From: Ureibacillus acetophenoni
GTDB taxonomy: Bacteria > Bacillota > Bacilli > Bacillales_A > Planococcaceae
NCBI RefSeq assembly: GCF_900220965.1
Contig: NZ_OBQC01000021.1
Location: 1-36,612, forward strand
Direction: 5' to 3'
Length of the DNA: 36,612 nt
The translations under genes and the position numbers were made by a program. Position 1 is the stretch's first letter. Every line of letters starts with the position of its first letter. Of the stretch, positions 21,891 to 30,796 are shown piece after piece. Below the pieces are notes generated by a model that made no database searches, had not been told where the DNA came from, and saw nothing but the letters and a program-made list of their open reading frames with translations.

Positions 21891-22868
21891 TTAATTATAT
21901 TCTACATTTATGACTACATTGCCCCTCTTATGTCCCTTTTCTACATATTTATGAGCTTCTACAATCTCATCAAAGGAATAGGACCGATCAATCACTACTT
22001 TTAACTTTCCCGTTTCTACAAGTTCCTTCAGGAAGTTTAGTGCCTCTGGAGTTTCAGGTGAATTTTGACTCATTATTAATTTTAGACTGTTTGCCATCTT
22101 AGCCCTCAGCATTTCAAAACTTGGCAACACTTCAGTAACATTGATGTAAGTACCATTTCTCTTTATCACTTTTGCGCAAGCTGAAAAGGAACTTTTATTT
22201 ACCGCTTCAAAAACAACATCATAAATTTCATCCGTATTCGAGAAATCTTCTTTTGTGTAATCAATGACCTTGTCTGCTCCAAGTGATTTTACTAATTCCA
22301 CATTCTTAGTACTACATACCGCTGTAACATGCCCTCCGAAAAACTTTGCAAGTTGGACGGCGTAACTTCCTACACTTCCTGAAGCACCATACACCAATAC
22401 CTTCTGCCCGTTCTCAATTTTTGCCCTTTCTAGAAAAAACAATGCTGTACGTGCCCCTATGGAAATAGCAGCTGCTTCACCATATGTGATATTAGAAGGC
22501 TTCATTGCTATAGGTCCATCCTCTGGTAGACACTTATATTCGGCATAAGCACCGAAATCCTTAAGAGTAGCAGCAAACACCTGGTCCCCTACGTTAAACT
22601 TTGTAACATTCTTTCCAACCGCCTCAATTTCTCCCGCTAACTCCATCCCTAAAATTGCTTTTCTAGGTTGTCTAAAACCAAGTGTGATTCGTGCAGGTAG
22701 CCAGAAAGCAGGAGGAACTGTAAAACTCCGTGCCCGAATATCCGCTACTGTTACAGTTGTCGCCTTTACTTTTATTAAAACTTCATTACCTTTTGGAACT
22801 GGCTTTTCTACTTCTTTTACTTGAAGAACTTCTGGAGGCCCGAACTTTTTATACATAATCGCTTTCAT
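21891..22868 (-). CDS. NAD(P)-dependent MDR oxidoreductase (quinone reductase-like)
   Basis: 325 residues of the medium-chain dehydrogenase/reductase family: MKAIMYKKFGPPEVLQVKEV, GMELAGEIEAVGKNVTKFNVGDQVFA, then VYGASGSVGSYAVQLAKFFGGHVTAV for the coenzyme and VKSLGADKVIDYTKEDF. Catalytic zinc cysteines are lacking. The RSYSFDEIVEAHKYVEKGHKRGNVVI ending is the usual family C-terminus. The start is the ATG preceded by GAGGTGG; an ATG four codons earlier overlaps that site. It is a distant paralogue of the gene at 8660. Substrate unknown. Confidence 0.89.
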   Translation of the reverse strand: MKAIMYKKFGPPEVLQVKEVEKPVPKGNEVLIKVKATTVTVADIRARSFTVPPAFWLPARITLGFRQPRKAILGMELAGEIEAVGKNVTKFNVGDQVFAATLKDFGAYAEYKCLPEDGPIAMKPSNITYGEAAAISIGARTALFFLERAKIENGQKVLVYGASGSVGSYAVQLAKFFGGHVTAVCSTKNVELVKSLGADKVIDYTKEDFSNTDEIYDVVFEAVNKSSFSACAKVIKRNGTYINVTEVLPSFEMLRAKMANSLKLIMSQNSPETPEALNFLKELVETGKLKVVIDRSYSFDEIVEAHKYVEKGHKRGNVVINVEYN

Positions 22869-22943
22869 AATCCACCTCATATCCGTTCATTTCTCTAATA
22901 AGATATGACTATTACACGTCTATAGACCAATAGACATCCAACA

Positions 22944-22978
22944 AATAAAAAAGGCGAGAAAAATAAATTTCCCGCCTT
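22944..22978 (-). terminator. terminator of the yitT-like gene
   Basis: On the reverse strand AAGGCGGGAAA pairs with TTTCTCGCCTT (one mismatch), followed by TTTTTATTTG. Confidence 0.85.
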
Positions 22979-23008
22979 GCAAAATATATTCTAATATAAT
23001 AACCTTTA

Positions 23009-23815
23009 TTAATTTTTCACAAAAATCCCATCCACTTCAACGGTCTTAAATATATTTATAAACGCCTGTTCATCATGGCTACGAACAATCTTCTTCACTT
23101 GCGACATCTCATAGCGCGTCACAACCATCATTAAGATTTGCTTCTTTTCTTGCGTATAGCCACCGTACCCTTCCGTAACAGTAATTCCACGGTATATGTT
23201 TTTTAACAAATCCTCTCTAATCGCTTCACCTTTCGTTGTAACGATCTGCATCGTAACTTTAATGTGGCTCGTATGAATCTGATCAATTACTAAACCTGAC
23301 AAGTAAATAGACAGAAGTGTATATAGAGCAATCTCCAAATCAAAGAACGCACCAGAAATTAGTACAATAATTCCGTTCATTCCTGTTAAAAGTAGACCGA
23401 CACTAAAATTACTAGAACGAGAAACAATGATTGCAATGATATCAAGACCACCTGAAGTACCAGAATACTTTAATATAAGGCCGACACCGATCCCGGCGAT
23501 AATTCCTCCAAAAATCGTCGACAATAATATATTGTCTGTTACAGGAGTGACAGGCAGCAAAATTAAGAAAACAGATAGGGCAACGACACAAATAATCGTA
23601 TTCACCGTAATTGTTTTACCAAGTTTATAGTATCCTAGTATAATAATTGGTAAGTTGAGCAAAAAATTCATTAGCCCTATATCAAAGGGAGTAACTAACC
23701 CGATTAAAATGGCGATGCCACTAATTCCTCCACTTAAAATATCATACGGAACGAGAAAGGAATTAAAGGCAAACGCAACAATCAATGAACCGATAATGGC
23801 AATAATATATTTCAT
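23009..23815 (-). CDS. YitT family membrane protein (DUF161/DUF2179)
   Basis: 268 residues: five or six membrane helices with the YitT motifs FLVPYDILSGGISGIA and YSGTSGGLDIIA, then a cytosolic DUF2179 domain of about 80 residues with YRGITVTEGYGGYT and ILMMVVTRYE. The family is widespread in Bacillota and has no settled function. GGGGG precedes the ATG. A monocistronic gene with its own terminator and a 370-bp upstream region. Confidence 0.9.
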   Translation of the reverse strand: MKYIIAIIGSLIVAFAFNSFLVPYDILSGGISGIAILIGLVTPFDIGLMNFLLNLPIIILGYYKLGKTITVNTIICVVALSVFLILLPVTPVTDNILLSTIFGGIIAGIGVGLILKYSGTSGGLDIIAIIVSRSSNFSVGLLLTGMNGIIVLISGAFFDLEIALYTLLSIYLSGLVIDQIHTSHIKVTMQIVTTKGEAIREDLLKNIYRGITVTEGYGGYTQEKKQILMMVVTRYEMSQVKKIVRSHDEQAFINIFKTVEVDGIFVKN

Positions 23816-24186
23816 TCCATTGAACCCCCTTTAACAAAACGCTATTTCTATAGATAATCAGTTAACAATCATCGAACTCCTACTAATTAAATTTGTCCAA
23901 CATTGGACGAATTTCTACCTACACATTTCTAAAATTAAATAGAATATAAAAATTTCTGAAACAGTTTATAATTTTAACCATAATAGTGCATCTGTTTTAT
24001 AACAGTTTTATTGATAATTTAAATCTAGAGGAATTAAATTTTCGTGTCAATAAATTATATAATTATAATAATTTTAAAATAATTTAGAATATACCGTCAT
24101 TATTGGGCAAATAAAAAGCATTCATCCATCTCGGATCAATGCTTCATAAAAAAACTATAATAATTACCCATTTTACGCCGTTCTTA
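23816..24186. other. AT-rich intergenic region with a palindromic box
   Basis: No gene was found. GTCCAA-CA-TTGGAC (23895-23908) is a perfect 6-bp inverted repeat about 80 bp upstream of the yitT-like start and may be an operator. From 23940 to 24110 the sequence is A/T-dominated without recognisable motifs. The right end holds a terminator for the GNAT gene. Confidence 0.5.
24113..24144 (-). terminator. terminator of the GNAT gene
   Basis: On the reverse strand AAGCATT pairs with AATGCTT around a 14-nt partly paired loop, followed by TTTTATTTG. Confidence 0.72.
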
Positions 24187-24579
24187 TTAATCTACTTGCC
24201 ATACTCCTCCTGCGCCTACTTCAAACCCACAAGTTTTATAAAAGTTCGAATTCTGTTCCTCAAAAGTGACAGTGACAATCAGCAATCCAAAACGTTCAGA
24301 TTCTCGTAATAGCTCCTTTACTAACTTAACCCCAATTCCCTTTTTCTGATACTCCGGATGTACGATAATATCTTCCATATAGCCATGTTCTAACCCCATA
24401 CCACAAACATACCCAAATGCTATGAGTTTATCATTCTCATCCCGAACCCCAGCCCAGAAATTACAACGCTCAAACAAAGCTGGGTAATCTTTATCACGTC
24501 TTCCCCATCCAACACTTTCTCTTAAATCTGGTACCTCGTGATTGGAGATTGGAAGGTTAATACAAACTTTGTAGTCCAT
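24187..24579 (-). CDS. GNAT family N-acetyltransferase
   Basis: 130 residues, near-minimal GNAT. The N-terminal substrate half has ESVGWGRRDKDYP. The motif A strand-loop-helix is MEDIIVHPEYQKKGIGVKLVKELL, with Q/RxxGxG/A for the acetyl-CoA pyrophosphate. The C-terminal EEQNSNFYKTCGFEVG is motif B. AAGGAG lies upstream of the ATG. Acceptor unknown. Confidence 0.88.
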   Translation of the reverse strand: MDYKVCINLPISNHEVPDLRESVGWGRRDKDYPALFERCNFWAGVRDENDKLIAFGYVCGMGLEHGYMEDIIVHPEYQKKGIGVKLVKELLRESERFGLLIVTVTFEEQNSNFYKTCGFEVGAGGVWQVD

Positions 24580-24632
24580 TTATTTTTCTCCTTTGCCTAT
24601 TCTGTTTGTTTATTTAAACCTAATCACCACAA

Positions 24633-25259
24633 TTATGGATTATAAATCGGTAACTTTGATGTTCTTACAACACTCCCATCCCCGAGCGTCACTTCTGTGA
24701 AAAGCACGAAATAAGGTTCAAACGTAGAATCGGCCTTAATTTTATGCTTATTGATAATCTTACCAATCTCTTCATTCGTATAGACCCAACCATCTGATGG
24801 GTCCGTATCTGAATATACTAAATTGATGCCTTCGTCTGACTCCATTCTTAATGAATAAAAGTCTACCTTTTTAGCATTTTCATAACTTAATAATTCAATT
24901 TCAAAATAATCATCATTAATTACATACCAGTCATCTTTCACTTCATGATTGGAATGGATCTTATAAATCTCTTCCAATGCATAAAAAGACTGATTATAAT
25001 CGTCTAGTCTTGCCATGGCTGACCATCTCACCATTTCCAGGCTTTTCGTCGCTACACTCAATTCACTGATTTTAGTTGAATAAAGCTCTTTTAAACTACT
25101 GATTTCCACATCTTTTTTAGCGATTAGTTCCTTTAATTGAGAATTCTCATTCGATAATTGTTCATTTTCTGCATGAGTCGTATCTAATTCTGCATTAGAA
25201 CATCCTGAAATGATCAGTAGGGCGAGTATAAGCATTCGGCTGATTAATTTTTTATTCAT
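24633..25259 (-). CDS. predicted lipoprotein with coiled coil
   Basis: 208 residues with a lipoprotein signal peptide ending in the lipobox LIISGC (Cys20). Residues 28-75 form a heptad-rich coiled coil (ENEQLSNENSQLKELIAKKD). The C-terminal 130 residues are mixed alpha/beta and acidic (DDWYVINDDYFEIELL) with no family recognised. It is likely anchored outside the membrane. AAGAGGAG sits nine bases before the ATG. Divergent from the membrane protein gene to its right. Confidence 0.8.
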   Translation of the reverse strand: MNKKLISRMLILALLIISGCSNAELDTTHAENEQLSNENSQLKELIAKKDVEISSLKELYSTKISELSVATKSLEMVRWSAMARLDDYNQSFYALEEIYKIHSNHEVKDDWYVINDDYFEIELLSYENAKKVDFYSLRMESDEGINLVYSDTDPSDGWVYTNEEIGKIINKHKIKADSTFEPYFVLFTEVTLGDGSVVRTSKLPIYNP

Positions 25260-25440
25260 TCTTCTACCACTCCTCTTAAACCTCTATTGGATTTAATTCC
25301 CTACTACCAAAAGACTTTCCTTCTTCAATTAGCTAATAGCCCTTTAACGAGGAATAAAAGCAATTTTTCTTCACATAAACGGCTACCTCTTAAGGAATAA
25401 TAATTTTTAAGCATTGTTACAAAAAAGGTGGGTACATCCA

Positions 25441-26436
25441 TTGAAGAAATATAATTCTTTACTATTATTAGGGTTAATTTGTTTTTCACCCATTATTGCA
25501 AGCGCACATGTAAAGTGGTTTACCGAGAAAGAACCTGAAAAAGTCCCTATAGAACAAATCCTTTCAATCGAATTCATAGTGTTATCCTTACTAATTGCTC
25601 TATTTTTAGCACTATTGTCTCAATTCATCCCACAGTTGATGAAGATTCCTGGTGTCGCCAAAATTGATATGAAATTAGACGGGTTTCGGAAATACTCTCG
25701 TTATATTTTGAAATACGGTACAGCTCTGTCATTTATTTTACAAGTGGTAAATGGTACGATGTTCGCACCAGAATTCACGATTCACCATAATTGGCAAACC
25801 ATTCTTATGTGGGCCATCATTGTTTTACTGCTAATTCCTCACCATTTGGCAACGAAATTAGCTTCCGTATTTATGTTTGGATTATTCATTCATATTTGGG
25901 GTTATTCCGGTTGGTTTCATATGCTTGATTATGGGTTTTATATTGCGATTATCGGGGTTTTAATGGTTGAAAAAACGAAGTTGGATACTGTAGCGTTTCC
26001 ATTTTTATATCTTGGAACAGGTTTAAGTTTATGTTGGGTGGCAGTAGAAAAATGGGTTTACCCAATGATGACGATTGATATTATTCACCGTCATAACGTA
26101 CCTACTTTTGGTTTTGCACCTGAACTATTTATTGTTCTGTCAGCATTTATCGAATTCGTTGTTGGTTATCTATTAGTCGTTGGTATTCTTAACCGTGTAT
26201 TGGCTGTTGCCTTAACCATTTTATTTACCCTAACAACATTGATATTTGGCTATACCGAAGTAGTGGGACATGCGATGATTCATATTGTTTTACTTATTTT
26301 TATTATTGAAGGAGTATCCTTCTATTATCCACCAGTTAAAATGCATAAGACTCGACTGGACCAAATGATTTTTGTTTTCTTAAACTTTTTATTTGTGCTA
26401 AGTACATTTTTACTGATTTATTATCGATTTGCATAA
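25441..26436 (+). CDS. multi-pass membrane protein with signal peptide (DoxX-like)
   Basis: About 331 residues. The preferred start is TTG with AAGGTGG nine bases upstream, giving a clean signal peptide (MKKYNSLLLLGLICF...IASA). After that come about eight membrane helices with conserved-looking polar residues (TIHHNWQ, LIPHHLATKL, WGYSGWFHMLDYG, VGHAMIHIV). General layout recalls DoxX/SURF4-type proteins; no enzymatic motif can be named. If cleaved after IASA the mature protein would begin with His, as copper-binding periplasmic proteins do; this is only a suggestion. An in-frame TTG nine codons upstream is less likely. Confidence 0.75.
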   Translation: MKKYNSLLLLGLICFSPIIASAHVKWFTEKEPEKVPIEQILSIEFIVLSLLIALFLALLSQFIPQLMKIPGVAKIDMKLDGFRKYSRYILKYGTALSFILQVVNGTMFAPEFTIHHNWQTILMWAIIVLLLIPHHLATKLASVFMFGLFIHIWGYSGWFHMLDYGFYIAIIGVLMVEKTKLDTVAFPFLYLGTGLSLCWVAVEKWVYPMMTIDIIHRHNVPTFGFAPELFIVLSAFIEFVVGYLLVVGILNRVLAVALTILFTLTTLIFGYTEVVGHAMIHIVLLIFIIEGVSFYYPPVKMHKTRLDQMIFVFLNFLFVLSTFLLIYYRFA

Positions 26437-26506
26437 AATAATGTCAATATTTAAGGCAGGAATAATATGAACTATTCAGCTTCTGTTAATTCCATAATAA
26501 CTATAA

Positions 26507-26544
26507 AAGCAATCCCTATTTTCCAAAGGATTGCTTCTTTTTTT
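26507..26544. terminator. bidirectional terminator between converging genes
   Basis: AAGCAATCC pairs with GGATTGCTT around a 12-nt loop, followed by CTTTTTTT rightward. Confidence 0.87.
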
Positions 26545-26546
26545 AT

Positions 26547-28016
26547 TTATTTCACTTGCTCAATGTTTGGGCTTTTTCGATAGTTAGTAGCCTGTTCAAA
26601 TGCATAGGCAAATTTAATTAGTTGCCCTTCACTATAAGCTGTTCCTGCAAAAGTCACTCCAAAAGGTTTTCCGTTTTGCATGTAACCAGCAGGTACGGCA
26701 ATCGATGGATATCCAGCTTTAGCACTGATCGTCGAATTTATATAAGATGAGAATAAAATTGCATCTAAATTATATTTTTCTAAAGCGAAATCGATCCCCT
26801 CATTTTGAGAGAAATACAAGTCTTCCAATTTACTTAATAAATAATCACGATCTCTTAATGTATTTGGGAGGACGGCTCTTTCTTCCAATTTGTCCTGTCC
26901 ATATTTTAACGCCTTGTCTTTGTTCATTTTATTATATTCAATTAACTCTTGAATGGAGTGAACAGGTATAGTTGATGGCAATTGTGAGAGGAAATTATTT
27001 AAACTATGTTTCAATTCATATAAATTCACTCCCCAACTCCATTCTCTATGGAAGCTAGGAATATCAACTTCTTCTACAACGGCTCCCTCATCTTTAATTA
27101 CTTGAATTACTTTTTCGTACAAATTCTCATCGTACTCACCAGAATTAAGAAAATCATTTGATGCATTTCTAAATACACCTATTCTAGCTCCATTCAGTCC
27201 ATCCGCATCAAGAAATCTCGAGTAATCCTGTTCGATTCTTCCTTCACTTTTATAAGTCGCAGCATCTTCCTCATCCACGCCAACCATAGCCCCAAGCAAA
27301 AGTGCTACGTCTGTTACAGTCCTTGCCATTGGTCCAGCCGTATCTTGAGAATAAGTAAATGGAATAATACCACTTCGACTAATTAAACCGACAGTTGGTT
27401 TAATACCAACGATGGAATTTTGTATAGCAGGACTAAGAATGGATGCATCCGTTTCCGTTCCAACAGATAAAACGGTGAAATTCGCAGCAACTGCTACAGC
27501 TGAACCAGAACTAGAGCCCCCTACAAACAAATCCCCATACGGATTTAGTACTTGTCCTCCTCTTGAGCTATAACCAGCCCACATAGCTGAGGACATCCCA
27601 TTCGCTAATTCGGTCATATTCGTCTTCCCTAAAATGACAGCACCTGCTTTACGAAGCTTTTCAACAAGAAATGCATCTTTCGGAGCCAAATAATTCTCCA
27701 ATGCCAACGTACCTGCGCTTGTATGCATAAAATCTTTGGTCGCAATATTATCTTTTAAAAGAACAGGAATTCCATGCAATGGACTCCTTACACCTTTTGT
27801 CTTTCTTTCATGATCAAGCGCTTCCGCAATAAAAATCGCATCTGGATTTATTTCAAGAACAGAATTGTACCTTGGCCCATCCTGATCAAACTTAGCAATT
27901 CGATATAAGTAGTACATCACCAATTCCTTTGAAGTAATTGTGCCCTTTTCCATTGCACTTTGAATCTCATGGATAGTCATTTCTTCCTTCAAAAACTCGT
28001 TAAATTGAATGGCCAT
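26547..28016 (-). CDS. amidase signature family amidase (second copy type)
   Basis: 489 residues, longer than the amidase at 752 and of another subgroup. The triad is Lys88 (GIPVLLKDN), cis-Ser168 (GGSSSGS) and Ser192 in GTETDASILSPA; the usual Gly before the nucleophile is Ala here. Cytoplasmic; no signal peptide. The C-terminal AGYPSIAVPAGYMQNGKPFGVTFAG is typical of the family. AGGGG precedes the ATG by eight bases. Substrate unknown; peptide or aliphatic amides are family options. Confidence 0.88.
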   Translation of the reverse strand: MAIQFNEFLKEEMTIHEIQSAMEKGTITSKELVMYYLYRIAKFDQDGPRYNSVLEINPDAIFIAEALDHERKTKGVRSPLHGIPVLLKDNIATKDFMHTSAGTLALENYLAPKDAFLVEKLRKAGAVILGKTNMTELANGMSSAMWAGYSSRGGQVLNPYGDLFVGGSSSGSAVAVAANFTVLSVGTETDASILSPAIQNSIVGIKPTVGLISRSGIIPFTYSQDTAGPMARTVTDVALLLGAMVGVDEEDAATYKSEGRIEQDYSRFLDADGLNGARIGVFRNASNDFLNSGEYDENLYEKVIQVIKDEGAVVEEVDIPSFHREWSWGVNLYELKHSLNNFLSQLPSTIPVHSIQELIEYNKMNKDKALKYGQDKLEERAVLPNTLRDRDYLLSKLEDLYFSQNEGIDFALEKYNLDAILFSSYINSTISAKAGYPSIAVPAGYMQNGKPFGVTFAGTAYSEGQLIKFAYAFEQATNYRKSPNIEQVK

Positions 28017-28064
28017 TAAATTTCCCCTATCCCCTTTTATATGTGTTTACTAGACTAATTCATC

Positions 28065-28102
28065 AAAAAAGACGTTAATCCCTTTTTTTGGATTAACGCC
28101 TT
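28065..28102 (-). terminator. terminator of the membrane-anchored pair
   Basis: On the reverse strand GGCGTTAATCC pairs with GGATTAACGTC around a 7-nt loop, followed by TTTTTTGATG. Confidence 0.86.
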
Positions 28103-28108
28103 ACAAAT

Positions 28109-28522
28109 TTATATAGCACTTTCAATTGCATTCATCAGTTCTTCAATAAGTTCTTCTGATGCAAATCTACTTTTTCCGTGGGAGATTTTGTCTTCATAAA
28201 TTCGAATTGCTCCACTTGGATAATGACCTTTTAAAGCCACGCTCAATCCAAGCAAAGGATCATCAGTTTGTAGCTGAAGTTCATGATCTTCCAAACCGTT
28301 CAGTTGTTGAAGAAGAAGAACAATTTTCTTAATGTCAGCTTCATCTTCAATTATTATAAATGGTCGTTCAGGGATACCAAGGATTTCAAGATATTCAACT
28401 TCAGATACGTTCAGTAATTCCTTATCAATAACTATCTCTCTTTTATCTCCATTCAAAATAAAAAGAAGAAAACTCGTTGATATGATACCTAGAATTACGA
28501 CAATAAAAAGTCGGTTCCTTAT
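28109..28522 (-). CDS. small membrane-anchored protein, apparent AUA (or AUC) start
   Basis: From a TTG at 28456 the frame codes for 115 residues (NGDKREIVIDKEL...), but no ribosome binding site precedes it. The same frame is open for 22 more codons upstream and encodes RNRLFIVVILGIISTSFLLFI, a textbook N-terminal membrane anchor. This extension begins at ATA (28522), nine bases after AAGGAG; ATC directly before it is the only other codon before a stop. So the real start is probably a non-AUG codon, or an ATG lost by mutation. The soluble part is acidic, with no family recognised. It follows its neighbour by 28 bp and is likely co-transcribed. Confidence 0.68.
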   Translation of the reverse strand: MRNRLFIVVILGIISTSFLLFILNGDKREIVIDKELLNVSEVEYLEILGIPERPFIIIEDEADIKKIVLLLQQLNGLEDHELQLQTDDPLLGLSVALKGHYPSGAIRIYEDKISHGKSRFASEELIEELMNAIESAI

Positions 28523-28550
28523 GATTCACCACTCCTTGTATATTGCTTTT

Positions 28551-29162
28551 TTAATCCATCCAATAAAAAATGGCATCAAACAGTTTGTACTGATTTGGAT
28601 GGGTGAAGGTTTCAATTTTCGCTTTAAACGGGAGAGGTTGTTCCAAATAGGTTTTATCTAAAATCATGTATCCTGCTTCATCTAACTTCAATTTGATTTC
28701 TCGGAAATTATCTTTCCATTCTTCTTGAACTTCCGTGATTACTTGTTGGGATTGACTCAGCATAGAAAACCCACTAAAATATTCCATTTTACCTTTACTT
28801 GTCTCTAAAATTGCTCTACTTCGAATGTCTTTCCCCAAAATTGCAACTGGCGCCAATCGACTAATATAGAGCACTAACCCGTCGATTTCAATCGAAGTAA
28901 GCGAATCTTTTTCTATGTATTTTTCGCTCAACACACTACTACCGTCTCTTTTGTAAAAAAAGAAATCCACATAGGATGCATATCCACTCCCATAATGGTC
29001 GAACATCGCTTCACATTGAATCGATTTTGAACGGTTAAATTTATAGAATAAATCTTTAATATACCTTTCAATCTGGTTTCGATCTTTCGTGTTGTAAGGA
29101 TAACCATCACCAATTGGCTCTTTTGCAATCATCTTTTGTAACTGTTCATTTGTAAATTGCAT
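28551..29162 (-). CDS. uncharacterised cytoplasmic protein, 203 aa
   Basis: 203 residues with no membrane segment or signal peptide. Sequence features: an N-terminal helical part (TNEQLQKMIAKEP), SIQCEAMFDHYGSGYASYVDFFFYKRDGSS, a beta-rich centre (IEIDGLVLYISRLAPVAILG) and a C-terminal QPLPFKAKIETFTHPNQYKLFDAIFYWMD. The family was not recognised. AGAGGTGAAGAG precedes the ATG. It is the first gene of a two-gene unit with the membrane-anchored protein, so the two may act together at the membrane. Confidence 0.72.
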   Translation of the reverse strand: MQFTNEQLQKMIAKEPIGDGYPYNTKDRNQIERYIKDLFYKFNRSKSIQCEAMFDHYGSGYASYVDFFFYKRDGSSVLSEKYIEKDSLTSIEIDGLVLYISRLAPVAILGKDIRSRAILETSKGKMEYFSGFSMLSQSQQVITEVQEEWKDNFREIKLKLDEAGYMILDKTYLEQPLPFKAKIETFTHPNQYKLFDAIFYWMD

Positions 29163-29201
29163 TACTCTTCACCTCTTCGAAATAATTAGACTAGGCCAAA
29201 C

Positions 29202-30152
29202 TTACACTCCAACCAGTGATTCCTTCTTCGCATTCTTCTCGTTATACATTTTCGCATCCGCCTCGTTTAGTAATTGTTCCATTACGCCATAAGAGGTTTC
29301 ACTATAGGCATAGCCAACGGAGATCCTAATTGGATAGTATGGCACCTCTTTATCTCCCACTTGCAAATTCTTTTGAATCGCTTCAATATACTCTTTAACT
29401 TGCATTTCAGTAGCATGAGGTAATAGAATGGCAAACTCATCGCCACCAATCCGCGCTACAATCATCTCTTCCATTGCATGGTTTTTCAAACAGTTGGCGG
29501 CTTCAATAATTAAACGGTCCCCCATTTGATGTCCATAACTATCATTCACTATTTTTAATTCATCGATATCGATTGCAATAACAGCAACAGGAACTTCTAT
29601 CTCATTCAATTCCGACATCTTCCTTTGGAAATACTCCCGATTATAAAGTTTCGTCAATGCATCATGTGTTGATTTATATTCAAGTTGTTGCTGCAATACA
29701 ACCTTTTCATCAATATTGCGGTAGATTCCTAAAACCGCTACAAACTTTCCCTCTTTGTAGATTGGCGTTGCATACTCTTCAAACCATATGTAATGCCCTA
29801 AATGATTCCTAAACCGTACTTGAATTGCCTCGTGAAAGTTTAACTCACCTAACTTCTTGTTGATCAAAATCTCACGATCGTCAGGGTGAACGATTTCAAA
29901 AATTGATTCAGGATTATTTAAATGTTCTTCATATGTATTCGGGCCAAGTAAATCGTTGACATTCTTACTTAAATAAAGATAGTTGAGCTTAGGCACAACT
30001 TCACAGTAGTAAAGAATATCCCGAATATTTTCTGCCGTTTCAACTAGTGGCTGGAGATATCTCACTTTTCGATTTAACTTAACATTCTGTTGATAGAAAT
30101 AAATGCATAATAATATTAGTCCTAAAATAATACATCCAAAAAGGATCGACAT
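29202..30152 (-). CDS. diguanylate cyclase with PAS sensor and N-terminal membrane anchor
   Basis: About 316 residues. A single N-terminal helix (SILFGCIILGLILLC) is followed by a PAS domain (roughly 40-145; SIFEIVHPDDREIL, HYIWFEEYATPIYKEGKFVAVLGIYRNI) and a GGDEF domain (155-310). The catalytic ARIGGDEFAILLP is intact, so it should make cyclic di-GMP. No RxxD inhibitory site is seen just before GGDEF. ATG at 30152, with AAAGTGG eight bases upstream, is preferred to a GTG at 30164. Monocistronic by spacing. Confidence 0.9.
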   Translation of the reverse strand: MSILFGCIILGLILLCIYFYQQNVKLNRKVRYLQPLVETAENIRDILYYCEVVPKLNYLYLSKNVNDLLGPNTYEEHLNNPESIFEIVHPDDREILINKKLGELNFHEAIQVRFRNHLGHYIWFEEYATPIYKEGKFVAVLGIYRNIDEKVVLQQQLEYKSTHDALTKLYNREYFQRKMSELNEIEVPVAVIAIDIDELKIVNDSYGHQMGDRLIIEAANCLKNHAMEEMIVARIGGDEFAILLPHATEMQVKEYIEAIQKNLQVGDKEVPYYPIRISVGYAYSETSYGVMEQLLNEADAKMYNEKNAKKESLVGV

Positions 30153-30217
30153 AGTTAATCCCACTTTCTCTAGATGCCTAGCCTTTAATATTTAATCAAG
30201 TATAACATTTTCGACTT

Positions 30218-30652
30218 TTACTTTTTACTAAAATAGGGCCCACACCAACCCGTTTCGTGTGTTATAACAAATGTCCAACGAAACTGTTTATCCACAACAT
30301 ATAAGTCATTACTCTCTTCTTCAATTAGGTCAGCGTAATTTAACAATCCTGCATTTTCTAATAGGTACGCCTGTTCATCATGTTGATAAAATACATAGCA
30401 TTCCCCCTTAGGTTCGTTATGAAATGCTTCTATTGCATATTCTCTCTCAACACAATCTCGCTTCCCAAAACTAAAAAGATGCCACAAATAGCCACAGAAA
30501 ACCTCGAAATCATGCATGTGGATTGCGCTTTTTTCTTCTTTCGTTAGATGATTAGCGAAGTGGTTTTCCCATTCTTTTCGCAAATACACTCCCCATTTCG
30601 GGATTTCTCTTACTCTCATATTTTTATTTATTAATTTATTTACAATAGTCAT
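30218..30652 (-). CDS. DUF4275 family protein
   Basis: 144 residues from ATG with GAGGTG five bases upstream. Family hallmarks are GYLWHLFSFGKRDCVE, AIEAFHNEPKGECYVFYQHDEQAYLLENA and the ending WTFVITHETGWCGPYFSKK. DUF4275 proteins are small cytoplasmic proteins of Bacillales without known role. An in-frame ATG eight codons upstream overlaps the ribosome site region and is rejected. Confidence 0.82.
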   Translation of the reverse strand: MTIVNKLINKNMRVREIPKWGVYLRKEWENHFANHLTKEEKSAIHMHDFEVFCGYLWHLFSFGKRDCVEREYAIEAFHNEPKGECYVFYQHDEQAYLLENAGLLNYADLIEEESNDLYVVDKQFRWTFVITHETGWCGPYFSKK

Positions 30653-30796
30653 CTGACACCTCTTTTTAACTTTCATTCTAATAAATATATTGCTCAGAAT
30701 CTAACGAGTCAACTGACGACCGAAACCATTTCGAATATCCTCTCGAGTCATTCCCACATATACTGTTGGAGACTATTTCAAAGGAGTGATATCAAC

